A DNA stretch of 64,000 nt, from assembly GCA_039720395.1 (NCBI GenBank), contig CM077826.1, positions 37,662,790-37,726,789 of the forward strand, in the 5' to 3' direction. This DNA comes from Liquidambar formosana. Lineage: Eukaryota; Streptophyta; Magnoliopsida; Saxifragales; Altingiaceae. The position numbers and the translations under genes were made by a program. Positions 8,815 to 20,765 of this stretch are shown here, piece by piece. Each line of letters opens with the position of its first letter. Position 1 is the first letter of the stretch. The notes beneath the pieces are model-generated. The model was given only the letters and a program-made list of their open reading frames with translations. It did not search any database and was not told the DNA's origin.

Positions 8815-11800
8815 ATGGATATTTATGGCATGGATATAGATCCTAGGAACGATGTCCCCCCGGAGCTCGTTGAGCAAAGGAAAAGGGGCGTCACCGAACC
8901 TAATATGGATGAATTGGAATCAATCAACTTAGGGACGAATGAATTGCCAAGAATAGTTAAAATTGGGAAAACCCTCTCCCCCGTTGAAAAAGAAAAGATG
9001 ATCTCCCTCTTGAAAGCCAACATTATGGCTTTTGCATGGTCTTATGAAGACATGCCTGGCATCGACCCCGATATTGTGCAACACCATATCCCCACTAATT
9101 CCCTAAAGAAGCCGGTAAAGCAGAAACTCAGAAGATTAAAACCAGAATGGGCTCTAAAAGTAAAAGAAGAGGTAACTAAACAACTAGACGCGGGTTTCCT
9201 CCAAGTTGTGGAGTACCCCGAATGGTTGTCAAATATAGTGCTTGTGCCTAAAAAAGATGGAAAAGTAAGGATGTGTGTCGATTTCCGAGATCTCAACGCC
9301 GCAAGCCCTAAGGATGACTTTCCTTTACCCTATATCGACGTGTTGGTGGATAGTACAGTGGGACATGCACTCCTCTCCTTCATGGACGGATTCTCCAGGT
9401 ATAACCAGATAAAGATGGTGCCTCAAGACATGGAGAAAACAGCCTTTATCACGCAATGGGGAACGTACTGTTACAAGGTAATGCCTTTTGGCTTAAGAAA
9501 CGCTGGGGCTACTTACCAAAGAGCAGCTACGACCTTATTGCATGATATGATCCATAAGGAAGTCGAGGTTTATGTCGATGATATGATCGTAAAGTCCGTG
9601 GATAGAGAAGGGCATTTCAAGGCACTAGAGAAATTCCTAGAGCGAGCAAAAAAGTACAATCTCCGTCTCAACCCACAGAAGTGCGCTTTTGGTGTCACTG
9701 CAGGCAAGTTATTGGGGTTTATGATCACTCAGAGAGGTATCGAAGTGGACCCAGGGAAGATAAAAGCTATTGTGGAGATGGAGCCGCCTAGCACTGAGAA
9801 GCAGATCCGGGGTTTTCTGGGAAGAGTTCAATACATAAGCCGATTCATTGCCAACTTGACCATGGTTTGCGAACCAATCTTCAAATTGCTTAAGAAAGGT
9901 GTGCCAAAAGTATGGAACGAAGAATGCCAAGAGGCCTTTGAGACCATTAAGAGATACTTGAGCAATCCTCCAATCTTAGTTCCCCCACGGCAAGGCGCGC
10001 CACTTTTGTTATACTTAACGGTCACCGAAACCGCGACGGGAGCTATGTTAGCTCAATATCTTGAAGGGTCTACAAAGGAAAATGCCATTTATTACTTAAG
10101 CAAGAAAATGACAGACTATGAAGTGAAGTACAATGCAATTGAAAAGGCTTGTGTGGCACTAGTATGGGCGACGCAGAAACTCCGGCACTACATGATGTCC
10201 TTCGAAGTGTTCTTGATAAGTCGCATGGACCTGTTAAAGTACCTGGTAGAAAGGCCAGTATTGTCATTCAGAACTGCTCGATGGTCAATTCTTCTCAATG
10301 AATTCGACATCAAGTACGTGAATCAGAAGTCTATCAAGGGAAGCGTCATCGCAGACTACCTAGCCAGCTGTCCGGTGTCATCATCCGCTCCGTTCAACGA
10401 TCAATTCCCAGATGAGGACGTGCTAGAGATTGGTAGAAAAACTTGGAGAGTATACTTCGATGGGGCAGCCAATAAGAAAGGTTATGGGATAGGAGTCCTG
10501 CTGGTCTCACCCGAAGAGGCATTTACACCGTTGGCGGTCAAGTTGGGGTTCGAAGCCACCAACAACATTGCTGAATATGAGGCCTGTATCCTAGCATTGG
10601 AAGCGGCACTTGAATTGGGGATCAAAGAATTAGAAGTGTTCGGGGACTCGGCGCTAATCATTTGTCAGATAAAAGGGGAATGGAAAACTCGAGATGAGAA
10701 GCTGCTACCCTACCATGCCTATCTGGAAGCTCTAACCAAGGAGTTCTCAGAGATAGAGTTCAACTACCTTTCAAGAAACAAGAACCAGTTCGCCGATGCC
10801 TTGGCGACCCTAGCATCCATGGTGGAGATACCTGAAGGGGGAAATGTGAAGCCGTTGGTAATAGAATGCCGAGACAAGCCTGTGTACTATTGTGCAATCC
10901 GAGGAGGGGAAGTGAATGATCGCCGTCCGTGGTTCCATGACATAAAGAAGTTCATTGAAGAAAGGGAGTACCCAGAAGGAGCATCTCGCATTGATAGAAA
11001 AACCCTAAGGCGGTTGGCAAGTCACTATGTACTTTGTGGAGGAAAGCTATATCGGAGATCATACGACGGGATCCACCTGCTGTGTGTCACCGAGGAAGAA
11101 GCCGAGCATCTGATTAAAGAAATCCATGAAGGGACAGGGGCTCCGCATATGAATGGCTATATGTTAGCTAAGAAAATCATGAGGTTAGGCTATTATTGGT
11201 CTACCATGGAAAGAGACTGCCACGCACATGTCAAGAAGTGCCACAAATGCCAACTGTTCGCCAGTGGACAACATTTGCCTTCTATGCCTTTAACAAGTAT
11301 GTCGTTACCATGGCCATTCGCGGTATGGGGGATAGATATCATCGGACAGATCAAGCCAAAGGCGTCAAATGGGCATGAATACATCCTGGTTGCCATCGAC
11401 TACTTCACTAAGTGGGTGGAAGCAGCGTCCTTCAAGACCTTGAATTCCAAGAAGGTAGCACAGTTCATACAGCACAGCATCATCTATCGATATGGGGTAC
11501 CGCATGAAGTTATCTCAGACAATGGCCAGCACTTTCAGAAAGAAACCCATGAGCTCTTGCAAAAGTACGGCATAGCCCACCATCTGTCGTCACCATACCG
11601 TCCTCAGACTAATGGAGCGGTGGAAGCAGCTAACAAGAACATCAAGAAGATACTACAGAAGACTGCGGACTCGCACACAGACTGGCATGAGAAGTTGCCA
11701 TTGGCTCTATGGGGTTACAGAACATCAATAAGGTCGTCAACAGGGGCTACCCCTTATTCTCTAGTTTATGGAATGGAGGCCGTGTTGCCAGTTGAATTAG

Positions 11801-12070
11801 AGGTTCCTTCACTAAGGGTTGCCGTGGAGAGCCAGATAACAGAAGTGGACTGGGTTAAGAGCCGCTATGATGAGTTAGCTTTGCTGGATGAAAGGCGTTT
11901 AAGGGCGCTGTATCATGTTCAGGGGTATCAACGGAGAGTTGCCAGAGCATTCAACAAGCATGTCAAAGATCGAGGTCTAAAGAAAGGGGATGTAGTGCTG
12001 AAAGAAATCAGAGCTCCAGTGTTCGATCTGCGGGGAAAATTCAAGCCAAGTTGGGGTGGGCCATACATAT
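8815..12070 (+). CDS. pol: Pol polyprotein RT-RH-aRNH-IN, 3' end lost in gap
   Basis: About 1085 codons are readable before the N gap. Order: a connection segment; reverse transcriptase with VPKKDGKVRMCVDFRDLN, FMDGFSRYNQI and the catalytic YVDD at residues 253-256; the ordinary Ty3-type RNase H (AIYYLSKKMTDYE region); and a second, archaeal-like RNase H beginning VYFDGAA with Asp549, then ATNNIAEYEA and FGDSALII. This dual RNase H is diagnostic of the Tat lineage. Integrase follows with an HHCC zinc finger (CHKCQ), then the D,D35E core: GIDIIG (Asp841), ISDNGQHF, and the Glu in NGAVEAANKN. The frame is intact to WGGPYI, where about 30 C-terminal residues are missing. Sequence right of the gap does not continue the protein. 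The ORF that appears to cross the Ns is an artefact. Confidence 0.92.
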
Positions 12071-12170
12071 NNNNNNNNNNNNNNNNNNNNNNNNNNNNNN
12101 NNNNNNNNNNNNNNNNNNNNNNNNNNNNNNNNNNNNNNNNNNNNNNNNNNNNNNNNNNNNNNNNNNNNNN
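12071..12170. other. Assembly gap of exactly 100 N
   Basis: Exactly 100 Ns is the conventional placeholder for a gap of unknown size. It interrupts integrase. The 3' LTR of the element is absent on the right side, so several kilobases may be missing or the join may be wrong. Confidence 0.98.
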
Positions 12171-12804
12171 CTTAACATTGATTGAAATTGAGGATTTGAG
12201 AGGATTTTGTGGGATTTCAATTTATGTTTCAAAATACAAGCAACCCACTGGCTGGAATTTTAATGGAAATGGAATTGACAAGAAATAGTAGAAGAAGAAG
12301 AAGAAAATATGTTATTCAAGATTACCCATTTTTCCTCAATTGTCTCTTTCTCTTCCCAACGCCCCCAATAGAGTTGATCCCACACTTGGAGTCTCTGTTA
12401 TGTGTTCTATCTCCCCAATAGGCGGTAGGTTTTCATTGTCAAGTAATCATCTACTACATGTATCTTTTTTCCTTTTGGTACAATGGATTTTACTTAAAGC
12501 CTATCAGGTCTGCAAAAAGAGTGTCACGTTCCTATGGCAGCTCGGGTCTCTTTCGGCAGTAAATTTTGGTTTATTATGTTTGTATGTAATCGTATGTTTG
12601 CAAAATACTAGTCGGCGCATATATGGGCTGTACGTTAACTATTTTCAATATAATTACTCATATAAAATATAGCACACGTATAGGTCTCCTCAAGGGTCTC
12701 TCTCATGGGAGTTTGTTTCTTGCTCTATGCAAGTCTCTTCTCTTTAAAGGTTAGCTCTTGTGGGAGGGGTTTGACGGCGTGAGGGTGAGTATGGCAGTGG
12801 AGTT
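12171..12804. other. Unassigned sequence and LINE 5' leader
   Basis: No coding sequence is recognised in 12171-12700, which does not resemble the LTR expected there. About 12700-12804 is probably the 5' untranslated region of the LINE that follows. A short AGA-rich run lies at about 12288-12306. Confidence 0.4.
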
Positions 12805-14437
12805 ATGGATAATCAATTAGAGGAGTTTTGGAAGAAATTTGTATTGACAGAAGAGAAACACGAAAAAGTGGATGTCTTTGGCTTTATGCAAGGGGCTAGC
12901 AGGGAGAGGGCTAAATTTTGCTTGGTTGGAAAATTGCTTACGGAAAGACCGTTTAATGTCGAAGCAATGAAATCAGCATTGAGGGGGGTATGGAGATCAG
13001 CAAAAGGATTAATAGTTTTGGAACTTGGGAAGAACTTATTTCTTTTCTAATTTTTCCACCTGCTTGATCGGCGTCGAGTCTTGGACCATAGCCTATAGAA
13101 CTTTGACAAATCACTCTTACTTTTAAAGGAGATTGAGGGGGATATTCAACCCTCTGCAATCACTCTGGATGAAGCTCCTTTCGGGGTTCAAGTCTATAAT
13201 TTGCCTTTGGGGTGCATGACCAAAGAGGTTGGCCAGATGATAGGAAAAAAAGTTGGGAGGCTTCCTTGTGATGGAGCATGGGGAAGGAGGGGTTTGCTGG
13301 GGTCGATTTATGCGGTTGTGAGTTCGGCTTAATGTGCGTAAACCATTGAAACGAGGGGTGATGTTGAATCTAGGTGGCCAAAACTATGTGGGTGTCCCTC
13401 AAATATGAACGACTACCTATTTTCTGTTATTTTTGTGGATTACTTAGCCATACAGAAAAGGATTGTGGTCAATGATATAATGGCTATGGCGAGAGAACCA
13501 AAGAGACTTTACAATATGGGGTTTGGTTGAGAGCATCAGATTCTACAGAGCTCACTAAAACCCAGTCATCGGAGGTTTTTCTTCTCGTAATGCAAAGGAG
13601 GTGGAACCAATGCAAGTAGGGAGTTTGCTGACAGGAAGGACTGGCGGGGGTACACTAGGCCGAGATGCTATTGATGTGGATGATTCAGCACCATTGATGG
13701 AAAGGAGCGTGCAACGGTTAGCAGAAAAGGTGGGGACAATTGGCAGATTTGATGGCGGCAATATTGGCTTGAATCTTAGCACAAAACCTAAAACAATCTG
13801 TGAGAAGGATTTTGAATTTAAGATGGAGAAAAATAAAGAGACTGTTATGGAAAATAATATTATAGCGAGGGATTTGGTGGAGATTTTTGGCGCCGAAGGA
13901 TTTAATAGGGGTGAGGCTGGCCAACATGTGCCTACGAGTAAACTCACTGTGGGTGATGATGGCATAGAGGGGGTTTTGGATCACATGGAGATGGCTATTG
14001 AAGTTAATGATGCACAGACTGTTAAGGAGGGAATTCACTCATCTAGTGGGACTAATTTAGTGGCATCCACTGTGGGCTTTTGTGGGCCTGTTGTGGATTT
14101 TAGTCTAGAGATGCTGGGCAGTAACGAGCTGGCTAAAAAGCATATAGACTGTTTGGAGGAGGCTACACCAACTAGTGGAGACATTTTTGGGGACAGAATT
14201 AAGAACTGGAAGCGTCGGGCTCGAGAGGTTCAAATAAAAGATGGGGATATTCCAGTGGACACCAGAGTAGGGAAAAGAAAGCAGGTTGAAGGGAGTAACA
14301 TGGAAGGAGGTCTTAATGATACAATAGTAGGGGACAGTGGAAAGAGAGTTCGACATGATGTCATGGGGACTTGGCATCAGTCAAATATTAATGATATATC
14401 GGCGGAGACTGGATGCCAGTCTTGCCGGGAGCCATGA
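12805..14437 (+). pseudogene. LINE ORF1 remnant (DUF4283-type, zinc knuckle)
   Basis: The first segment (12805-13050) reads EEFWKKFVLTEEK, then FCLVGKLLTERPFN, then ELGKNLFLF, the DUF4283-type N-terminal domain of plant L1 LINE ORF1 proteins. Continuing in other frames there is GVQVYNLPLGCMTKEVG and a zinc-knuckle-like region near 13420-13470. A longer open piece (13601-14437, from a GTG codon) supplies the poorly conserved C-terminal region. At least one frameshift and internal stops separate the parts. The protein would coat LINE RNA in the cytoplasm. The last codons form ATGA with the start of ORF2 at 14434. Confidence 0.75.
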
Positions 14438-17400
14438 AAATTTTAAGTTTCAACTGTCAGGGGTTTAAGAACCCTCGTACAATACGTGCCCTTCATGATG
14501 TAGCGAAGTGGAAAGCTCCCAGCTTAGTTTTTCTGATGGAAACTAAGCTTCATAAAAATGAGATGGAGAGGATTAAATTCATATGAGGTTTTGCTAATGG
14601 GTTGGTTGTTGAAGCTGACAATAGAGCGGGTGGTTTGGCACTTTTATGGAAAGCGCGTATGTCTTTGGATGTTATCAGCTACTCAGGTAATCATATTGAT
14701 GCATAAGTTATGGATACAGGAGTGGCTATATGGTGAATTACTGGGTTTTATGGTTATCTTGAGGTAACGATGAGGAAATTATCTTGGGCTTTATTACGCA
14801 CACTGCGTACACATTCTTCTCTCCCATGGATGTGTGTCAACAACCATCAGAAGGTGTAATCTCAAATATTTGGGTTTTAATGGTCCCAAATTCATATGGT
14901 GCAACAACAGGCCAGGGGGGAATGTGTAAAAGAGAGGTTGGATAGGGCAAAAGTGTCGGCGGACTGGAACAATCTTTTTCCTCTTGCTTGTGTGGAGCAT
15001 TTCGTCTGTAGTGCTTCTAATCATCTCCCTCTCTTGGTGGATATGGTGGGGACAAGTAGGAAGAGAAAAAGCTTTCGATTTGAGGCTATGTGGGTTAGAT
15101 ATGAGGAGTGTGAGAAAATTGTTAGAGATGGTTGGTGTAATAGTGTACAGGGGTCTAATATGTTGAGTGTCAATGAGAAAATAAAGTCCACTAGGATGCA
15201 GTTGTTGGTATGGAATAAATCTACCTTTGGTAATGTATATCAACAACTCAAGGGCCTACGTGAGCAACTTAGAGCTATCAAGCAAGGACCAGTTAATGGC
15301 CCAGCTCTTGAGGAGGAGAAACGAATAATGCTTCAAATGGATGAAATCCTTACAAGGGAAGAGGTTATGTGGCGACAATAGTCACGCATTTCTTGGCTTA
15401 AGGAAGGGGATAGGAATATAGCTTTTTTCCATACTCGAGCATCGCAACGACAAAAAAAAAAAAATATATATTATCAAGGGCTTAAGGGATTTTTAGGGGC
15501 AATGGCATGTCGATGAGGGTAAAATTGAGGATATTGTGGTTGATTATTTTAAAAATATTTTTCTACTTTAAATCCCCATATCACTGAGAATTCTCTTAAT
15601 GGTATTGACCGTCGAGTCACAAATGAGATGAATATGGCTCTCACATGGGAGTTTCAAGCCCAAGAAGTACGTGACGTGCTCTTTCAAATGCATCCTAGTA
15701 AATCCCTCGGGCCCGACGGTATGTTAGCATTTTTTTTAAATAAATATTGGCATATTGTTGGGACCGACATTACTTATGCCACACTTTCTCTCCTGAGGGG
15801 GGGCTTATGTTTAAGAATTTTAATTACACTCATATTGTACTGATTCCTAAGATAGATAGCCCTGAGTATATCACCCTATACCAACCAATTAGTCTCTATA
15901 ACGTAGTCTACAAGATATTATTGCTAAAGTCTAGGCAAATCGTCTGAAGACCATATTACCTCATATTATTTTTGAGAGTCAGAGCGCCTTTGTGCCGGGC
16001 CATTCCTACCTATGCTATGAGTTGCTTTAAAATTCCTTTATCCCTTTGCAATGAAATTAAGTCCATGATTAGTAATTTTTGGTGGGGCCAAAAAGGCAAT
16101 GAAAGGAAGATTCATTGGTTGCATTGGGACCTCTTGTGCTTTTCAAAAAAGGATGGGGGGGTTGGGTTTTCGTGATATTAATGTTTTCAATAATGCACTT
16201 TTGGCCAAACAAGGATGGCGTCTTCTTACTAATGAAAGCTCACTGGTTGCATGGCTATTAGAGGCTAAGTATTTTCTATAAGGTAGTTTTCCCAACTCTC
16301 GCCTCGGCCCGAATCCTAGCTATTCATGGCATAGCATTTGGGGGGCAAAAGAAGTTTTGGGAAGAAGAGTTCGGTGGCGTATTGGTGATGGGAAATCAGT
16401 GAGTATATGGAACGACAAATGGATGCCCACTCCAATAACTTTTATGGTGGTTTCGCCGAGGAGAGTGCTCCCTATGGGGGTACGGGTCAGTGAGTTAATT
16501 GATTATGATAAGAAGGAGTGGAGACGAGATTTGGTGGAAAGCATTTTTCAGCCCCACAAAGCAGCCACTATTTGCCAATTTCTGCTTAGTCATTAGATGC
16601 TTGATGACAGATTGATGTGGCACTATCACCTAAAGGGTGTCTTTATAGTGCGTAGTGCTTATATGATGGAAATGGACCATTTGCGGCGGGGTCGTGGTAA
16701 TATAGTGGGGGAAAGCTCTGAATGTGATCTTGGATGTGTGGTTGGTACTTTTTTCTAGAATTTGCAAATTCCTAACAAGGTCAAGCACTTTGTGTGGCGT
16801 GTTATGAAAGGAATTTTACCCACTAGAGCTAATTTGGTGTGGCGACGACTCTCAATAGATCCTTGCTGTCCCATCTATGGGCAAGCAAAAGAATCCATCC
16901 TCTATAGTCTTTGGATTGTAGTTTTGCCAAAGAGGTTTGGCACTACAGTGGGCTAGGCTGGTTGAGCGACATGGCACTACTACCAGGCTTTTAGTGTTGG
17001 GCTAGGCTAGAGTGGTCAAAATCGTTTTGTTTTTTAGGGTATTAAGCAGGGCCCGAGCATTGTTATGAATATGGCTGCTTGATTATGGAAGGAATTTTTA
17101 GAAAATAATGGAAATCATACAATAGCAAGAGCTATGCCGATGGAGAAATGGAGGCCACCGAGGCTTGGGTTTTTCAAAATTAACGTAGATGGTGCTCTTT
17201 TTACAGAGATTTAGTGCAGTGGTTTGGGTGCGGTAATTAGATATTGTGAGGGTCAAGTGATAGGTGTAGGATCAAAGAAGATCTTTGGTAATTTTGCAGC
17301 GCCGGTGGTTGAAGCTTTGGATGTGCGTTTTGTTGTGTGTTTGGCCCGTGATTTGGGTCTGCAGTCAATAGAGGTGGAAGGGACAACGTGGAGATTATTA

Positions 17401-17621
17401 ATGCTATTAACTCATCTAAGCTTAGGCTTACTCCCTTGGGACTTTTAATTGAGAACATCCAAAGTGAAGCAGCCCGATCTTTTGATGCAGTTACTTTTTC
17501 TCATATTCGTCGCGAAAGCAATGAGGAAGCCCATGGGATTGCAAGGCATGCTAAGCATATTGAAGATTTTTGTGTTTGGGTTAAGGAAGATCCGAAGTTC
17601 AAACAGGACCAATTTCTTTAG
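14434..17621 (+). pseudogene. LINE ORF2 remnant (EN, partial RT, zf-RVT, RNase H)
   Basis: Starts MKILSFNCQGFKNPRTIRA, the exonuclease/endonuclease/phosphatase fold used for target nicking, with METKL following. After several stops and frameshifts comes the linker (NHLPLLVDM, then ISWLKEGDRN), RT block QMHPSKSLGPDG (about 15688-15720) and IVLIPKIDSPEYI. The sequence then jumps near 16000 from QSAFVPG to PTYAMSCFKIP, so the RT palm including the YADD active site is deleted. Downstream are RISFWWGQ-type thumb sequence, the zf-RVT domain (IPNKVKHFVWRVMKGILPTRANL) written here in overlapping pieces, and a plant-type RNase H (FFKINVDGAL, about 17170-17600). It cannot encode an active polymerase. 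Frames change at least four times, so it is an old copy. Confidence 0.85.
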
Positions 17622-17970
17622 TTGAGATCCTGAAATTTTGTAATTTCCCTTTATATTGTAACGATTGAAAAATGCATCAAATATACTTACTAAGTGTACC
17701 AAATAGGTCATGTTTGGCAAAGCTTTTAGATAATCCAAAATCACTTTTGGTCCTGTTAGGTAACTTAAATTATAATCAATTCTAGGTTCAACAAGTAATT
17801 CTATAATAAGTAGACCCTCCAACTTCTAATCAAAATCAAGGTGATAGTTTTTGCGGAGGATTTTAGTAACTTTTTATATTTTCAAAACTACGCTTAATGC
17901 TTGAGTATGGAAATAATTCTTTCCACCCATATTCTTTAACAAAATTATAATAGTGGGCATCAATGTGTAG
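17622..17970. other. LINE 3' flank and probable old TIR element end
   Basis: No gene. GGTCATGTTTGGCAAAGC near 17707 resembles, inverted, GGCCTTGTTTGAGAAAAC read on the minus strand near 21530-21547. The SINEs and the solo LTR may therefore sit inside an old non-autonomous DNA transposon. No convincing target duplication supports this. Confidence 0.3.
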
Positions 17971-17987
17971 GTAACCTTAATCAACTT

Positions 17988-18210
17988 TTTTATTTTTTTA
18001 TTATTTCTTTTTATAACGGTAGAACCATCCCATAGTAGGGCCTTTGGACCCACCCATAGAACCTAAACCCTCGAGGAGACTAGTGCAGCAACTCATTGCC
18101 ACGACTCCACTTAAATCTTGGGTTGTCCTGGTGAAGAATCAAACCCGTGACTGTGCACTTAACCACACAATCACAAGTTCACCCTTACTAATTGGGCTAT
18201 CCAAAGATGA
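17988..18210 (-). mobile_element. tRNA-derived SINE with 17-bp target duplication
   Basis: On the minus strand the element starts near 18210. It has a box A-like segment (TAGCCCAATTAGTAAGGGTG) and a box B-like GGGTTTGATTC about 50 bp later, and ends in an A-rich tail (the T-rich stretch at 17988-18015 on the plus strand). It is flanked by a perfect 17-bp direct repeat GTAACCTTAATCAACTT at 17971-17987 and 18211-18227, as expected for LINE-mediated insertion. Length is about 223 bp, normal for plant SINEs. Confidence 0.85.
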
Positions 18211-18471
18211 GTAACCTTAATCAACTTAGATCTATAGGATCCTAATTTAAACTTCAAATCTTTTTTTTTTCTCTCCTCCTCTTATATTTACTGCTTTATA
18301 TTTGTTGGAATTTTTTCAAGAATTGATTCTATACAATTTGGGTTTGTAATAATTTTTTTAAAAAATATATTAATTCATGCTCTCTTTTTCTTTGTTTTAA
18401 GTGAGGAAAAGGAAAAGAGCAAAAAAAAAAAAAAAAAAAAAACGTAAGCAAAATTTGTTGTAATACACCTT

Positions 18472-18653
18472 TGTGGGGTTAGTCAAGCGGTCAAGTATTG
18501 GGTGCATTTTTCAGAGTTATTGTTTTGACGCCTCCCAGTTATTGTTACTTATGTGGGTATGGGATGTCTCACCTCAGCCGTTAAGGAATAGTCTGAACTC
18601 AAATTTCGGAAAAATTACGGCCCAGGATCCCCCAAATTGTTAATAAAAAGAAA
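18472..18653 (+). mobile_element. Second probable tRNA-derived SINE
   Basis: A box A-like segment (GGGTTAGTCAAGCGGTCAAG) is followed about 50 bp later by a box B-like GTTTTGACGCC, and the element ends in an A-rich tail (AAAAAGAAAAAAAAAA). The body differs from the neighbouring SINE, so it is another family. I could not find a clear target duplication. Confidence 0.5.
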
Positions 18654-19389
18654 AAAAAAATCACTACTAATACTAAACACAGTAACCAAAAAAGAAAAAA
18701 AATCACTTATTATAAGGGGCAGTTCAGTTAATTCAAGGTTATAGCAATTTTAATAAATGTTCTTCCCAAACAGATAAAAAAATCATTTACAGCTCTAAAA
18801 GCACTTTGAAATACAGTTTCCAAACAGAGACTGATATATTGTAACACCCGTAATTTTTAAATAGGGTATTAAGGGCTTAATCTATGGTTAACATAGTTAA
18901 TCCCATGATTGGTTGGATGACCTCATGATTGAGTAATGTATGTAATGATGATGTATGTGTTTTGATGCTTGTTTTTGTGCATTAAGTATTTTTCGGGTGC
19001 ATTTGGCCTTATTTGCAACTTAAGGGTTTAAGTTGCTGAAATTTGGCTAAGTATTGGGGAAAAGTGAATTTTCGTAAACCCTAGTTTTTAAAGATAATTT
19101 TTGGCGGTAATGGAAGTTTATAATATTATAAGACATTGGTGATTTTATGGGAATTTATTAGCATGTTTGGATTGGGTTCCACACATGTTTGTTTTAGGAA
19201 AATCTGTCGGGAGACAGATTTTGTACTAAAACTGGAAAATGAGATTTTGATATATTGGGAATTTGATTTTTTTTTTATATTTTATTTGGATTCAAATGGG
19301 GGGTTATTTGTTTATTTTCATTAAATAACTTAAAATAAAAGGACTTAAATGTTTTTAATGAAATAAGGCATGATATGTGCAGAGGTAGA

Positions 19390-19528
19390 TGTAGTTGACT
19401 ACAAGTGACATGTAGTCGATTACAAGTCATGATGTAGTCGACTACATCTTTCATGTAGTTTACTACATGGGTTAATTATAGCCTTCTGGAATATGTAGTC
19501 GACTACACATTGTATATAGTCGACTATA
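19390..19528. promoter_or_regulatory. Phased TGTAGTCGACTACA palindrome array
   Basis: Six copies or near-copies of the 14-bp palindrome TGTAGTCGACTACA begin at 19390, 19411, 19433, 19454, 19494 and 19515. Gaps are 21, 22, 21, 40 and 21 bp, close to multiples of two helical turns. The TATA-like box is about 65 bp downstream. Confidence 0.85.
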
Positions 19529-20569
19529 TCACTCGAATTTGGCCAAAATCTATGTTTTTAAGTGGTGAAATGACGCATATGCCCCCACCCCTTTATATAT
19601 ACATTCAAGGCCGACCTTGGGGGCTTGATTTCTGGTTTTGGCTTGGGAGAGAGCTAGAAAGAGAGAAAGAACGTGGGAAAGAGAGAGTGGGTGTTTGGAT
19701 AAGGGGGAAAAGTGTTTCTTTCCTCAATTTACTTGGGGTTTATGCATTTTTGGGTATTTTCCTTCCATTTCTAGCTAGGCTTCACTCTTGGATGGCATGA
19801 AGGAGCATTATTCATGACATTTGGAGCTAGAGTTTCTTGTTTGGGCTCATACATGTGTTCTTAGAGCTTGCTATTGGTGGGTTAAGCTTGGATTTCATGG
19901 GATTTGGTATGGATGTACATCCTTACCAATTCCTTTGCATTTTAGAGGTATTTTCTCACACTTAAGGGTTAGGGTTTGTATTCCTTTGAGGGTTTATCAT
20001 CTCATTCTTACATTTATGAGTTTATTTATGCATATTGTGACATTTGATGGTGATTTAGAGTTGGAACCTCCATTATCTTCATCTACTAAGGCATTTGGGA
20101 GCTAGGGCTTGGATTGAAAGCCTTCATGTGCATGCTAGGGCTTGGATTTCACACCCACGACACACAAGGTTGAATTTTCCACACATTTGGTTGAGGTATG
20201 TGCAATTTACAAAGGTTTAAACTATTGATATAATAATGTGGTATATATTATCATAGTATTTGTTATTCTTGGAATTTAGAATATGTGTATAGATGATTTA
20301 TGGAACTTTGGGTAATTGATGATATAAAATTGGGAATTATGTTTATTGAGAATCATGGGTTATCCTATGCTGTTGGGAACTATAATTGTATGGATTCTAT
20401 AGGTATTTTATATGGGTAATTGATACTTTTGGTTTATGATTTAAGGTTGTTATCATAATTGGATATAATTATGAGATTATTTTATTATGGTTTATTATGT
20501 TGCATATTGGGCATAATCATGCGTAAATGGACTTAATAATCAACTGGGTAATGTTAAGGGCTATTGGAG

Positions 20570-20765
20570 CTAGGACTACTGTGGTCCCGAAGGAAAGGGA
20601 CGTCGTGCTGTGTTTTCCTATCCTCTACTCCTGGGCTACTTCGTGTTGTCCCAAATCCGGGCTACTGCGGTCCCAGGTAGGGATGTCATGCTGTGTTATC
20701 TCAGGGATGAGGCTACTGCAGTCCCAGGTAAAGATGTCTTGCTGTGTTGTCCTCTTAGAGGTTGG
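20570..20765. repeat. Degenerate tandem repeats inside the LTR
   Basis: GCTACTGCGGTCCCAGGTA-type units followed by GATGTC-TGCTGTGTT recur about three times at intervals of roughly 50-86 bp. Noncoding; the minus-strand copy of this LTR family has a corresponding repetitive zone at 31030-31260. Confidence 0.6.

Noticed and set aside
8815..12288. Single 1157-aa pol ORF running across the N gap
   Set aside because: The reading frame through Ns is meaningless and the residues after the gap are unlike any integrase. Pol was ended at 12070.
13555..14377. Minus-strand ORFs opposite the LINE
   Set aside because: They are shadows of LINE ORF1, whose plus-strand homology is clear.
18472..18560. Functional tRNA gene
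   Set aside because: Only box A/B-like words are present; there is no acceptor-stem pairing, and an A-rich tail follows, so a SINE is more likely.
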